NCBI RefSeq assembly: GCF_947503875.1
Contig: NZ_CANNFH010000002.1
Span: forward strand, 516,877-580,876
From: an uncultured Polaribacter sp.
GTDB taxonomy: Bacteria; Bacteroidota; Bacteroidia; Flavobacteriales; Flavobacteriaceae
DNA length: 64,000 nucleotides
Reading direction: 5' to 3'
In this document: piece by piece, positions 8,940 through 16,908 of the stretch
How the letters are laid out: each line of letters begins with the position of its first letter
Numbering within the stretch: position 1 is the stretch's first letter
Position numbers and translations under genes: made by a program
The notes under the pieces: generated by a model
Seen by the model: only the letters and a program-made list of their open reading frames with translations
The model's database searches: none
What the model was told of the DNA's origin: nothing

Positions 8940-9827
8940 CTACTTTTTTTTGTTAAAAGGATACAGTTCTTGTTGTATAAAATCTTTAGGAAATTGATCA
9001 TCATCACTAAAACCCAATTCAATATCTCTGCCAGAATAAGGTATATAATTGGTTTTAAAAATATAATCCCAAACACTTAAGGTAATTCCAAAATTAACAC
9101 CTTTTTTACGATCTTCTGGTAGTTCTTTTGCATGGTGCCAAATGTGCATTTTAGGATTGTTAAAAATATATTTTAACCAACCATAATCCCAATTAATATT
9201 TGCATGATTTAAGTGACCAATAGTAATGTTAAAAAAATGTACAAATGCCACATCTTTTGCAGAAAAACCTCCAATTATTGCTAAAGGAATGTATTTTAGA
9301 GAATTATAAACTACAGGTTCCATCCAATGATAACGGAGGTGTGCAGCAAACCCCATTTGTTTTACAGAGTGGTGTACTTTATGAAAATTCCATAAAAAAG
9401 TATAATTATGCAGCAATCTGTGTGTCCACCATTGTGTAAAATCTACCACTATAAAAAAGATAAATATTCTTAAAGGAAAAGAAAGTTCGTTTAAAGCAAT
9501 TAGCTGAAAACTTTCTATGGATAAACCTACTAAAGCCAAGCCATCATTAAAAACAGCAGCTGCAGAATTAGATAGCGCAATTAGCACAATTAAATTCAGT
9601 AAAAAGAAATTGAAAAACATATAAAAAGTGTCTAACCAAAAATCTTTTCTAAACAAAGATTGATTTTTACGCCAAGGAAAAACAATTTCTAAACCCCAAA
9701 CTACAAGAGAAATTATAAGTAAACCATAAAAATAATTCTCCAAATTCAGTTCTAGTAAAACCGAGTTTTTTAGATAATTCCAGTAGTCGGAATAGGAGTT
9801 TTTTATAATTTCTAAATACTTATTCAT
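8940..9827 (-). CDS. Fatty acid hydroxylase / sterol desaturase family
   Basis: An integral membrane protein of 295 residues with about five hydrophobic segments and the clustered histidines of the di-iron hydroxylase superfamily: HRLLHN near 135, HKVHHS near 148, NHANINW near 207 and HIWHHA near 228. Members hydroxylate or desaturate lipids, or cleave ether lipids (alkylglycerol monooxygenase branch). It is the last gene of the minus-strand arsenosugar-like block, 6 bases after the phosphorylase stop, so it is almost certainly co-transcribed with it. A role in modifying an arsenolipid is conceivable but is inference only. Confidence 0.85.
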   Translation of the reverse strand: MNKYLEIIKNSYSDYWNYLKNSVLLELNLENYFYGLLIISLVVWGLEIVFPWRKNQSLFRKDFWLDTFYMFFNFFLLNLIVLIALSNSAAAVFNDGLALVGLSIESFQLIALNELSFPLRIFIFFIVVDFTQWWTHRLLHNYTFLWNFHKVHHSVKQMGFAAHLRYHWMEPVVYNSLKYIPLAIIGGFSAKDVAFVHFFNITIGHLNHANINWDYGWLKYIFNNPKMHIWHHAKELPEDRKKGVNFGITLSVWDYIFKTNYIPYSGRDIELGFSDDDQFPKDFIQQELYPFNKKK

Positions 9828-9833
9828 CTGTTT

Positions 9834-10649
9834 TTATAAAACTTTTACCACTTCTTTAAAAAGTGTTATCATTTTAGGTTCTGCTTCACCAGCAATAGCT
9901 ATAATTTCTGCAATATCTACAGGTTGTAAATTTTTAGGATCACATTCGTCGGTTAAAACAGAAATGGCTGCACAAGGCAAATTTAATTGTTTGGCAACAA
10001 TAACTTCTGGCACAGTACTCATACCAACAGCATCTGTTTCTAAAATTTGCAACATTCTATATTCTGCTCTAGTTTCTAATTGTGGCCCTAATACGCTAGC
10101 ATAAACGCCATTGTGTAATTTTATGTTTTGCGTTTTCGCTATTGTGTTTAATTTTGTGTTAATTGTATTGGAATAGGGCTCTAACATATCAGCAAAAATA
10201 TTACCAAAAGTATTTGCGCTATTAAAAGCAAGGGGAGAAGTGCCTTGCAAATTGATATGATCTTCAATTAACATTAAATCCCCTTTTTTGTAATTTAGAT
10301 TAATTGCACCTGCCGCATTAGAAATTAATAAATTTCTAATTCCTAAACCATGCATTGTTCTAATGCCATAGGTAACTTCCCAAGCATTGTAGCCTTCATA
10401 TAAATGAAAACGACCAGACATTACCACAACTTTTTTACCAGATAATTCTCCGTAAATTAATTTACCAGAATGAAACTCTACAGTTGCCGTCGGAAAATTA
10501 GGAATATCTTTATACGAAATCTCTTTTTCAATGATTATTTCGTCTACAAGTTTTCCAAGACCTGTTCCTAAAACAATACCAATTTCAGGGTTTAAAATTC
10601 CTTTAAGCTTTAAAAACTCTATGCTTTCGTTTAGTTGTTTTTGTTTCAT
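9834..10649 (-). CDS. Purine-nucleoside phosphorylase family enzyme
   Basis: A 271-residue trimeric-type PNP that splits a purine nucleoside with phosphate into base and pentose 1-phosphate. Visible are VLGTGLG (phosphate-binding loop, residues 27-33), SGRFHLYEGY (78-87), NAAGAINL (111-118), the substrate-site Glu192 in GPQLETRAEYR, and GMSTVPE (209-215). At the position that in human PNP is Asn243 the protein has Asp234 (SVLTDECDP). Asp at this position favours 6-aminopurines such as adenine in PNP mutants and in MTA phosphorylases. That fits a job on an adenosine derivative such as the ArsS product; this is inference from an alignment by eye. It lies in the arsenosugar-like block. Confidence 0.85.
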   Translation of the reverse strand: MKQKQLNESIEFLKLKGILNPEIGIVLGTGLGKLVDEIIIEKEISYKDIPNFPTATVEFHSGKLIYGELSGKKVVVMSGRFHLYEGYNAWEVTYGIRTMHGLGIRNLLISNAAGAINLNYKKGDLMLIEDHINLQGTSPLAFNSANTFGNIFADMLEPYSNTINTKLNTIAKTQNIKLHNGVYASVLGPQLETRAEYRMLQILETDAVGMSTVPEVIVAKQLNLPCAAISVLTDECDPKNLQPVDIAEIIAIAGEAEPKMITLFKEVVKVL

Positions 10650-10723
10650 TTTTCAATAAAAAAGGTTGTAAAGTAAATGTTATAATTTGTTTTTTATTTT
10701 AGTGAAAATAAGCAAAAACCAAT

Positions 10724-11425
10724 TTATTGTACAACTAATTTTTGAGTTTTAGATTTACTATCTACAGTAATATTAAGTAAATAAATACCACTTTCTAAAT
10801 TTGAAATGTCTACAGAATTTGCTGTTATTTTTCTTTGATATAAAACTTGTTTTCCTAAAACATTAAAAATACGAATTTCTGCAGAACTACTATCAATATT
10901 TGAAATTTGTATTTGGTTTTTTGCTGGGTTTGGATACACCGAAATTTTATCAACTGAAAAAGAGTCCACATCTAAAACCGTGCAATTATTGGATGTAAAT
11001 GAGTTATAGGTGCCAAAATCCCAAAACTGATTAAATTGCAAGCAGTAAAAGAAAACGGTGTCATATTTTGTAATGTCAATATTTTCTGGAATGCTTTCAG
11101 TATAGCTTAACGCTCCTGAAAAACCTACCAAGCCAAAAGAAATATTTTCTAAATTTTCTGGATTTGTGTTTTTTAATTCAGCAATAGATTTTCCTTCAGA
11201 TTTTATTAAATATAATCTTACATCTGGCCCAGAAGCGGTTTGGTAATTGCTCGCAAAATCTACAGTTATTGTATTGTTTGTGTTTAAAGTTACAGAGATG
11301 TCTCCAGAAACATTGTAAGACCTTATAGAAGTGTTATTTCCAAAATTAGCTGCATTTTCTGTGCATTGGGCACTTATAAAAGTACTCAATAATACTAAAA
11401 ATAAAGAAAGTAATGTTGTTTTCAT
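10724..11425 (-). CDS. Secreted DM13-like protein with T9SS sorting domain
   Basis: A 233-residue exported protein: signal peptide (LLSTFISAQ), then a domain of about 120 residues resembling DM13 (SGDISVTL, SGPDVRLYL, and the diagnostic YDTVFFYCLQFNQFWDFG with its central Cys), then a type A type IX secretion C-terminal domain (ISVYPNPAKNQIQISN ... GIYLLNI ... KLVVQ). DM13 domains are proposed to have redox roles. The protein should therefore be secreted or attached at the cell surface. It lies 6 bases upstream of the TIGR04282 transferase stop in the same operon, suggesting a surface redox partner of the arsenosugar-like pathway. Confidence 0.8.
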   Translation of the reverse strand: MKTTLLSLFLVLLSTFISAQCTENAANFGNNTSIRSYNVSGDISVTLNTNNTITVDFASNYQTASGPDVRLYLIKSEGKSIAELKNTNPENLENISFGLVGFSGALSYTESIPENIDITKYDTVFFYCLQFNQFWDFGTYNSFTSNNCTVLDVDSFSVDKISVYPNPAKNQIQISNIDSSSAEIRIFNVLGKQVLYQRKITANSVDISNLESGIYLLNITVDSKSKTQKLVVQ

Positions 11426-11431
11426 TTGATA

Positions 11432-12061
11432 TTATTTAGGGTTTATAAACGTTTGCATAATTTCTGGGATATCCACAATATCCTCATATATATCTATGTC
11501 GTTTTTAAACGCTAATAATTTCACTTTTTTATCAATTAAAGCTGTTAAAGTCTCTTTTCTAACAGTTGCTGTGCCCCAATCTTTATTTTTAAATACGTTT
11601 TCTTGTAAAGTATTCATCCCTAAAAGATAATAGCCACCATCTTCTGCTGGACCAATAACTACATCATTTGAATCTAATTCCTCAAAAGCTTTTTCTATAT
11701 TTTTTGATGATAAATCGTATAAATCACTACCAATTATCATTACTTTTTGGTAACCAGCATTAAATCCGTTTTTAAATGCGTTTAACATTCTAACGCCTAA
11801 ATCTTCTCCAACTTGTTGGTGTTTTTGAAAGGTTGATGCATCCCAAATATCATTCTCTCTAATTTTTACAGAATAATAAACCGCTTTGTCGGCATTTTTA
11901 ACTTCCGAAGAAATATTTCTAGTTCTTTCTAGTAAAAATTTATAGATTTCTAAAGCAGTTTCATCTCCAACAGTTTTAGCCAAACGCGTTTTTGCTTTTC
12001 CTAATTCTGGGTTTCTTGTAAATACTAATAATAAGTTTTTGGAATTCTTTTTTGAAATCAA
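11432..12061 (-). CDS. TIGR04282-type (CofC-like) transferase, copy 1
   Basis: A 209-residue GT-A-fold protein of the DUF2064/TIGR04282 family, named in databases as an arsenosugar biosynthesis glycosyltransferase. Visible motifs are VFTRNPELGKAKTRLAK (nucleotide-binding loop), IGSDLYDL (the metal Asp region) and GPAEDGGYYLLG. The start is TTG: the in-frame codons upstream contain no ATG, and the stop TGA comes nine codons before it. The 46-base heptamer repeat lies just upstream. A second, diverged copy lies at 20191-20871. The donor and acceptor are unknown; addition of a group to the dimethylarsinoyl-riboside is the family hypothesis. Confidence 0.85.
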   Translation of the reverse strand: MISKKNSKNLLLVFTRNPELGKAKTRLAKTVGDETALEIYKFLLERTRNISSEVKNADKAVYYSVKIRENDIWDASTFQKHQQVGEDLGVRMLNAFKNGFNAGYQKVMIIGSDLYDLSSKNIEKAFEELDSNDVVIGPAEDGGYYLLGMNTLQENVFKNKDWGTATVRKETLTALIDKKVKLLAFKNDIDIYEDIVDIPEIMQTFINPK

Positions 12062-12080
12062 AATATTTTTTCGTTTTTTC

Positions 12081-12126
12081 TAATCACTAATCACTAATCA
12101 CTAATCACTAATCACTAATCACTAAT
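12081..12126. repeat. Heptamer tandem repeat TAATCAC x6.5
   Basis: Six perfect copies of the 7-base unit TAATCAC plus TAAT fill most of the gap between the rhodanese gene and the TTG start of transferase copy 1. The rhodanese stop TAG (12122-12124) is inside the repeat. Read from the minus strand the unit is GTGATTA, which places stop codons in every frame. Copy number is likely to vary between strains. Confidence 0.95.
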
Positions 12127-12613
12127 ATACCTTCTTGCCTTCTTTTAAATATTTACCCCATTTTTTATCAAAAGCATGTACTTTTTCTGTGGTATTACCT
12201 AAAGTATCTACAACTTTAAAATTGTTGTTTTTCCATTTAAAAATACCCCCATATAAATTGTAAACATTGGTATAACCTGCCTCTATTAATTTATGCGCTA
12301 CAGTTTCTGATCTTACACCTAAAGAGCAATACACCACAATTTTTGCATCTTTATCTTTTGGTAGTTTGGCAACAGTTTCTTTAAGTTTAAATTTATTGTA
12401 GCCTACATAAATTGCATCTTTTAAATGGCTTACTTCGTACTCTTTTGGTTCTCTTGCATCTAATAAAATAGCCTCTGTTTTTGGTAATGCTAAAGTTTGT
12501 ACAGAAATGTAAGGTACATTTCTAGTGTTCCAGGTATTTAATAATTTGTCTAATTTTTTTTGAGCGGTAACTGTTGAGGTTATTAGCAAAAAAAGGATAC
12601 ATATTTTTTTCAT
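12122..12613 (-). CDS. Secreted rhodanese-like protein
   Basis: A 163-residue single-domain rhodanese exported by a signal peptide (ICILFLLITSTVTAQ). The domain carries LLDAREPKEYEVSHLKDA (CH2A-like motif), and the active loop CSLGVRS with Cys96. Rhodaneses move sulfane sulfur or, with altered loops, act on arsenate or phosphate esters; the seven-residue loop here fits the Acr2/Cdc25-like length as much as the sulfurtransferase one, so an arsenic-related role is possible but unproven. It lies 11 bases after the metallophosphoesterase gene in the same operon. Confidence 0.85.
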   Translation of the reverse strand: MKKICILFLLITSTVTAQKKLDKLLNTWNTRNVPYISVQTLALPKTEAILLDAREPKEYEVSHLKDAIYVGYNKFKLKETVAKLPKDKDAKIVVYCSLGVRSETVAHKLIEAGYTNVYNLYGGIFKWKNNNFKVVDTLGNTTEKVHAFDKKWGKYLKEGKKVY

Positions 12614-12624
12614 TTTTATTGTTT

Positions 12625-13452
12625 TTATAATTGAATTCCAAATCCTTGTAAACCAGATTCTATGGCTGGTAAAATTTCGGTATTATCCCAGATGCCTGTT
12701 ACAATTGTTCTAGAATATTCTTCTGGTAACACCCCATTTTGCATTAACTTACTAGTTAATTTGTAGTTGTAAGTTAAGGTTTTATGCGTAAAATTAAATG
12801 TATCTTTTTCATCATCTAAAATTACATACCAAACATCTGAGTTTCCATCATTAGCGGGCATACCAATAACACCAGGATTTAGCCATATTTTATTTTCTTG
12901 TAAATGATGAAATGGCAAACCACAATGGCCTGCTATAATTACATCACTTTTTGTAGCTTCAAAATTTGGTTTTTTGATGTTCCAATCCGTTGATTTAAAA
13001 ATAAATTCAGAAATATTAAAATACGAACCGTGCACAACACTTACCCTTTTATTGGCGTATGTAAAGTTGATATGATTGGGTAATGTTTTTAAAAAATCTA
13101 ACGAGTTTTTCGATAATTTACTTTGTGCATAGGGATACCATTGTTGCGAAAAATCATCACATCTAGAACCTTCTCTAAAATCGCAACCACAATCTGCTGC
13201 ATTTTCTCTTAATTGAATTTCTACATTACCAACAATGCTTTTTGCACCCCAAAGTTTAAAAAGCTGCACTGTTTCTTCTGGTTGAGCACAATACCCCACA
13301 ATATCGCCAGTACAAATGCAATTTTCTGGAGGAATCTGTTCTTTTTCGGCAATTTGTTTTAAAGCTTCTAAAGCTTGTAAATTGCTATAAACACCACCAA
13401 AAAGAAGTGTTTTTCCAGATAATTTGCGCAAATTTTCTATTTTTTGATCCAT
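12625..13452 (-). CDS. Metallophosphoesterase-fold protein, altered metal site
   Basis: A 275-residue calcineurin-like protein. The first metal motif, normally GDxH, reads GGVYSN (residues 19-24), and the motif GNH(D/E) reads GNVE (75-78). Kept are Asp50 (TGDIVGY), Asn76, His141 (VHGS) and His176 (AGHCGLPF). A Cys-rich insert (DCGC ... RCDD, Cys88, 90, 98) follows. From memory, related proteobacterial proteins share both the GGxYSN change and the Cys insert, so this looks like a subfamily with a different metal or ligand rather than a decayed gene. Its start overlaps the symporter's end by 16 bases, implying translational coupling. Confidence 0.8.
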   Translation of the reverse strand: MDQKIENLRKLSGKTLLFGGVYSNLQALEALKQIAEKEQIPPENCICTGDIVGYCAQPEETVQLFKLWGAKSIVGNVEIQLRENAADCGCDFREGSRCDDFSQQWYPYAQSKLSKNSLDFLKTLPNHINFTYANKRVSVVHGSYFNISEFIFKSTDWNIKKPNFEATKSDVIIAGHCGLPFHHLQENKIWLNPGVIGMPANDGNSDVWYVILDDEKDTFNFTHKTLTYNYKLTSKLMQNGVLPEEYSRTIVTGIWDNTEILPAIESGLQGFGIQL

Positions 13453-14819
13453 TTAGGTATAAAATATAAAATGATACAACTTAAAATTCCCCATAGATTC
13501 ACCCAAAGTAAACTGGCATATTTTCCATCTGTAAAAATAAATTGTTTTGGAAGCCAGTCTAATACTAATAATAGTCCAAAAACCAAGCCGCAAATTACAC
13601 TAAAATAGAAACTAATTTTTGGTACCTTAATATTCCAAAAGATAAAGATAGGAGTTAAACCAATAACCATAGTACCAGAAATGGTGGTGGCAGATAAAAT
13701 TTCTGCATTTAAAAAAACAGGAATGGTACCTAAAACAGCAACACTTATCATAGTTAATCTTCCAAAAGAAATTGTTTTTTTGATGTTTAAATCTACAGCA
13801 ATTAATTTAGAAAAGGACGAAAATGTAGAATCTAAAGTAGAAGCTGCAGAGGTGATCATAATAAAATTAATCACTAATAAAATAACCACACCAAAAGCTT
13901 TACCAACTTCTACAGCTGCTTGCCCTTGCATACCTTTAGTTTGTGCGTACACACCAATTAAACTAAATAATACAATACAAATTGCGCCTAAAATACTTGC
14001 CCATAAAAAACTTTTACGGGTAATTTTTGGTGAAGAAATAAAACCTCTATCTGTTAAAACAGGATCGTGAAACGGATAACTAAACGATTGTAATAAAGCT
14101 GCAAAAAACAGATTTAAACCCAACTCAAAACTCCAAGTACCAGAAGTAATTATTTGTGTTGATGAAAAATCATCTGTTGTGAAAATGGTTCCTAAAATAA
14201 TGATTAATAAAACAGAAAATAACACCATTTGAATTACATCTGTAAATATAGAACTACTTAAACCACCTTTAATTGCGTAGGAAAGTGTTAATAAAGTAAA
14301 GATAATTATTGCCCAATAATAAGAGGAACTTCCCATTTCACCAAAATAACTACCAATAACCATGGTGTTGCTCCAAACTTCATTAAAAAGTCGAAAAGCA
14401 ATTAAAATTGAAAAAACAGCCATTGCCTTTTTACCAAACTTGGCAATTAAAAATTGATGAATACTTTTAAAATTTCCTTTTGTTCTTAATTGATAAATAA
14501 TAATACCAGCCACTGCAAAAGATAAATAATAGCCTGCATAAGCAACACCACCAACTAAACCAAAATCTAAACCAAGATTTGCGGCATTTGTAATGCTCTT
14601 TGCAAAAATCCAAGAAATGATTAAACTCCCAGTCAACACCAAAGTATTGGGCGCTTTTTTTTGGTTTACAGCCTTAAAAAACTGATCTGTTGTTTTTGCT
14701 AATGGTGATAAAAAGAACAAAATTAAACTTGAGGTTATTATTAATAACCATTGAGCCCATCCTAACCCTCCCAAAGGGAAGGAACTCTCACTCAATTGAA
14801 TAAAAAAGGATGTTATCAT
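13437..14819 (-). CDS. Sodium:solute symporter (SSS family)
   Basis: A 460-residue inner-membrane transporter with about 12-13 hydrophobic helices. Family landmarks are SWIFAKSITNAANLG (helix 1-2 region), GGLSSSIFTDVIQ (the conserved SSS signature near residue 190), and ASTLDSTFSSFSK near 335. SSS proteins import sugars, nucleosides, amino acids and other small solutes with Na+. Residues about 4-22, ahead of the first helix, are encoded by a copy of the 113-bp tandem repeat that fills the upstream gap, so the native start may have been changed by repeat growth. It lies between SusD and the phosphoesterase and is probably the inner-membrane step for the SusC/D substrate. Confidence 0.85.
   Translation of the reverse strand: MITSFFIQLSESSFPLGGLGWAQWLLIITSSLILFFLSPLAKTTDQFFKAVNQKKAPNTLVLTGSLIISWIFAKSITNAANLGLDFGLVGGVAYAGYYLSFAVAGIIIYQLRTKGNFKSIHQFLIAKFGKKAMAVFSILIAFRLFNEVWSNTMVIGSYFGEMGSSSYYWAIIIFTLLTLSYAIKGGLSSSIFTDVIQMVLFSVLLIIILGTIFTTDDFSSTQIITSGTWSFELGLNLFFAALLQSFSYPFHDPVLTDRGFISSPKITRKSFLWASILGAICIVLFSLIGVYAQTKGMQGQAAVEVGKAFGVVILLVINFIMITSAASTLDSTFSSFSKLIAVDLNIKKTISFGRLTMISVAVLGTIPVFLNAEILSATTISGTMVIGLTPIFIFWNIKVPKISFYFSVICGLVFGLLLVLDWLPKQFIFTDGKYASLLWVNLWGILSCIILYFIPKWIKK
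14755..14811 (-). repeat. Partial 113-bp repeat inside symporter 5' end
   Basis: The segment contains CCATCC-AACC-TCCCAAAGGGAAGG and ACTCAATTGAAT, the same order as in the array at 14871-15322, but lies within the symporter reading frame. It codes for LSESSFPLGGLG and neighbours. The rest of the unit is missing, and 59 bases separate it from the array. Confidence 0.85.
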
Positions 14820-14870
14820 ATTTCTTTTTAAATTTTATTTGGTAATAATTTACACTATAGTTTCCTCTCA

Positions 14871-15322
14871 TCCCATCCCAATCTTCCCAAAGGGAAGGGG
14901 TTCTTACTCGGTTGAATTCAAGGGATATTATTATTATTTAATATCCGTATAATTCCGTAACAATTCCCTTTCCTTTGGAAAAAATCCCATCTCAACCTTC
15001 CCAAAGGGAAGGGGGGGCTTACTCAATTGAATTCAAAGGATATTATTATTTAATATTCGCATAATTTCGCAACAGTTCCCTTTTCTTAGGATAAAATTCC
15101 ATCCCAACCTTCCCAAAGGGAAGGGGTTCTTACTCGGTTGAATTCAAGGGATATTATTATTATTTAATATCCGCATAATTCCACAACAGTTCCCTTTCCT
15201 TTGGAAAAAATCCCATCCCAACCTTCCCAAAGGGAAGGGGTTTTTACTCGGTTGAATAAAAAGAATATTATCATTTAATATTCGCAAAAATTCCACAACA
15301 GTTCCCTTTCCTTAGGAAAGGG
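14871..15322. repeat. Tandem array, four ~113-bp units
   Basis: Four contiguous units start at 14871, 14985, 15097 and 15211 (lengths 114, 112, 114 and about 112). Each holds the palindrome CTTCCCAAAGGGAAG, then ACTCRRTTGAAT, a run TATTATTATT-TAATAT, AATTCC-CAACA, and TTCCCTTTCCTTWGGAAA. Units 1 and 3 are nearly identical, which suggests two-unit expansion. There are no spacers and no lasting open frame. The array separates susD from the symporter gene, so it may change read-through between them. Another palindrome, CCTCCTTTGAAGGGATAAAGG, follows at 15350-15371 beside the susD stop. Confidence 0.95.
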
Positions 15323-15375
15323 TTAGGGATAGGATTTCCACAATAATTCCCTCCTTTGAAGGGATAAAGGGAGAC

Positions 15376-16815
15376 CTATTCATTCCACCAAACTCTAACA
15401 TCTAAACTATTTCCATTTGTAGCACTTTCTGCTACTTTGTAATTTTCTTGATTTAAAGTTGCTGCTTCTGCAGGATAAGGCATTCTTACTGGAATTAAAC
15501 CATTATTTAAACTTGCAGAAATATTTTTAAATGCAGGAAAACCTGTTCTTCTAAATTCTACCCAACCTTCGTAACCATTTATAATAGAAGCAATCCATTT
15601 TTGAGTGATTATTTGCTCTAAAGGTGTTTTACCAATTGCATTAAAATTAGCATTTCCTGCCAAATAATTTGTGGGTAAAGTTGTGTTCCAATAGGCGAAA
15701 GCTTGTGTTACACCTAAATTGTATAAAGACTCACTATTGGTTGTAATCAAACCTTTTTCTGCGGCTTCTGCTAACAGAAAGCTAGTTTCCCAAGCCGTCA
15801 TAAAATTAGCATCTAAGCTAGAAGTGTCTTCTCTAAAGGCAGTTCCTGCTAAAGAGAAATCTGCTAAAGCAACAGCTGTAGAAGAGGCATCTATACCATT
15901 TAATAAACCATTAAATTCGTTAGTATTAGCGTTTGCAAAAGGTCTAAAAAAGGTAGTAATTCTATTGTCGTCTAAATCCGTTAAAATTTCTTCCATAGTT
16001 TCAGAAAGCACAAAGTTGTTGAAATCTCCAATTCTTAATTGTGCCAATCTAAAACTGTTGGGTTCAGAATTTGTAAAATCGAAAACTGCATTTTCATTAT
16101 TTGTAGTGATGTAATTTCCTTCATCAAAAATAGCTTGTAATTGAGCGGCAACATCAACTTTACCAGAAATTCTAATTAAATATTTAATTTTTAAAGAGTT
16201 TGCAAACTGTACCCAATTGTCTAGATTTCCATTATATAAAATGTCTCCTTCTAAAGGAATAGAACCTGTATACGCATTAATTGCAGCAATACCTTTGTCT
16301 AAATTTTCTAAAATTCCGTTTTCATTTTGATAAATATCTTCCTGTAAATCGTATTTTGGAGTAACAATGCCTTCTACACCGTCAAACGCTTCAAAATAAG
16401 GCACATCACCAAATAAATCTGTTAAACCAGCAGCCATAAAAGCTTTTAAAATTAAAGCGGGCCCTTCATAAACCCCAAAAGCAGGCGTTTGTTGAGATTG
16501 CTTTAAAATAATTTCGTTATCACGTAAATTGGTGTAGAAAATTGGCCAAGGATTTCCACCCAATTGTGGACTTTTCAAATCGTGTCTGTCAAATAAATTA
16601 AAATCTAAAGCAGTTCTGTGTTGTGCTAACAAATCTCCAGCTACAAAACCTTCGTAACTCATTTGTTCGCCAAAATCATAAATAACCTGTCTTAATAACA
16701 AACTTGGTTGCACTGCAACTGGGGCATTAGGGTTGGTGTTTATTTCTTCAAAATCTTTTGTGCAACTTGCCAGTGTAATGGCAAAAATTGCGATTGTATA
16801 TATAATTTTTTTCAT
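15376..16815 (-). CDS. SusD/RagB-type outer membrane lipoprotein
   Basis: A 479-residue SusD-like nutrient-binding lipoprotein. The start at 16815 (MKKIIYTIAIFAITLASC) opens a lipoprotein signal with Cys at residue 18; the longer frame (to 16887) begins inside a dispersed repeat. TNPNAP after the lipobox and the helical TPR-like body (QKWIASIINGYEGWVEFRRTGFP near residue 400) are typical of the SusD-like_2 branch, which often handles peptides or small molecules as well as glycans. It pairs with the SusC-type channel immediately upstream and would sit as a lid over it at the cell surface. Confidence 0.9.
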   Translation of the reverse strand: MKKIIYTIAIFAITLASCTKDFEEINTNPNAPVAVQPSLLLRQVIYDFGEQMSYEGFVAGDLLAQHRTALDFNLFDRHDLKSPQLGGNPWPIFYTNLRDNEIILKQSQQTPAFGVYEGPALILKAFMAAGLTDLFGDVPYFEAFDGVEGIVTPKYDLQEDIYQNENGILENLDKGIAAINAYTGSIPLEGDILYNGNLDNWVQFANSLKIKYLIRISGKVDVAAQLQAIFDEGNYITTNNENAVFDFTNSEPNSFRLAQLRIGDFNNFVLSETMEEILTDLDDNRITTFFRPFANANTNEFNGLLNGIDASSTAVALADFSLAGTAFREDTSSLDANFMTAWETSFLLAEAAEKGLITTNSESLYNLGVTQAFAYWNTTLPTNYLAGNANFNAIGKTPLEQIITQKWIASIINGYEGWVEFRRTGFPAFKNISASLNNGLIPVRMPYPAEAATLNQENYKVAESATNGNSLDVRVWWNE

Positions 16816-16841
16816 TTTTTGTATTTTCTTTAATTCTGAAC

Positions 16842-16899
16842 GATGTCTAAAAATCTCCATGAAATATTTAATGAGATTTCTCCACAAGATCGAAATGAC
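16842..16899 (-). repeat. GTCATTTCGA repeat between susC and susD
   Basis: On the minus strand the gap reads GTCATTTCGATC..GGAGAAATCTC, then after a short spacer GGAGATTTTTAGACAT. It is a diverged member of the dispersed family and fills most of the 93-base gap. A hairpin here could lower expression or protect the upstream susC message. Confidence 0.7.
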
Positions 16900-16908
16900 A
16901 AATTTATT

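Noticed and set aside
14871..15322. CRISPR array
   Set aside because: Units of 112-114 bases follow one another with no spacers, and no cas gene is near.
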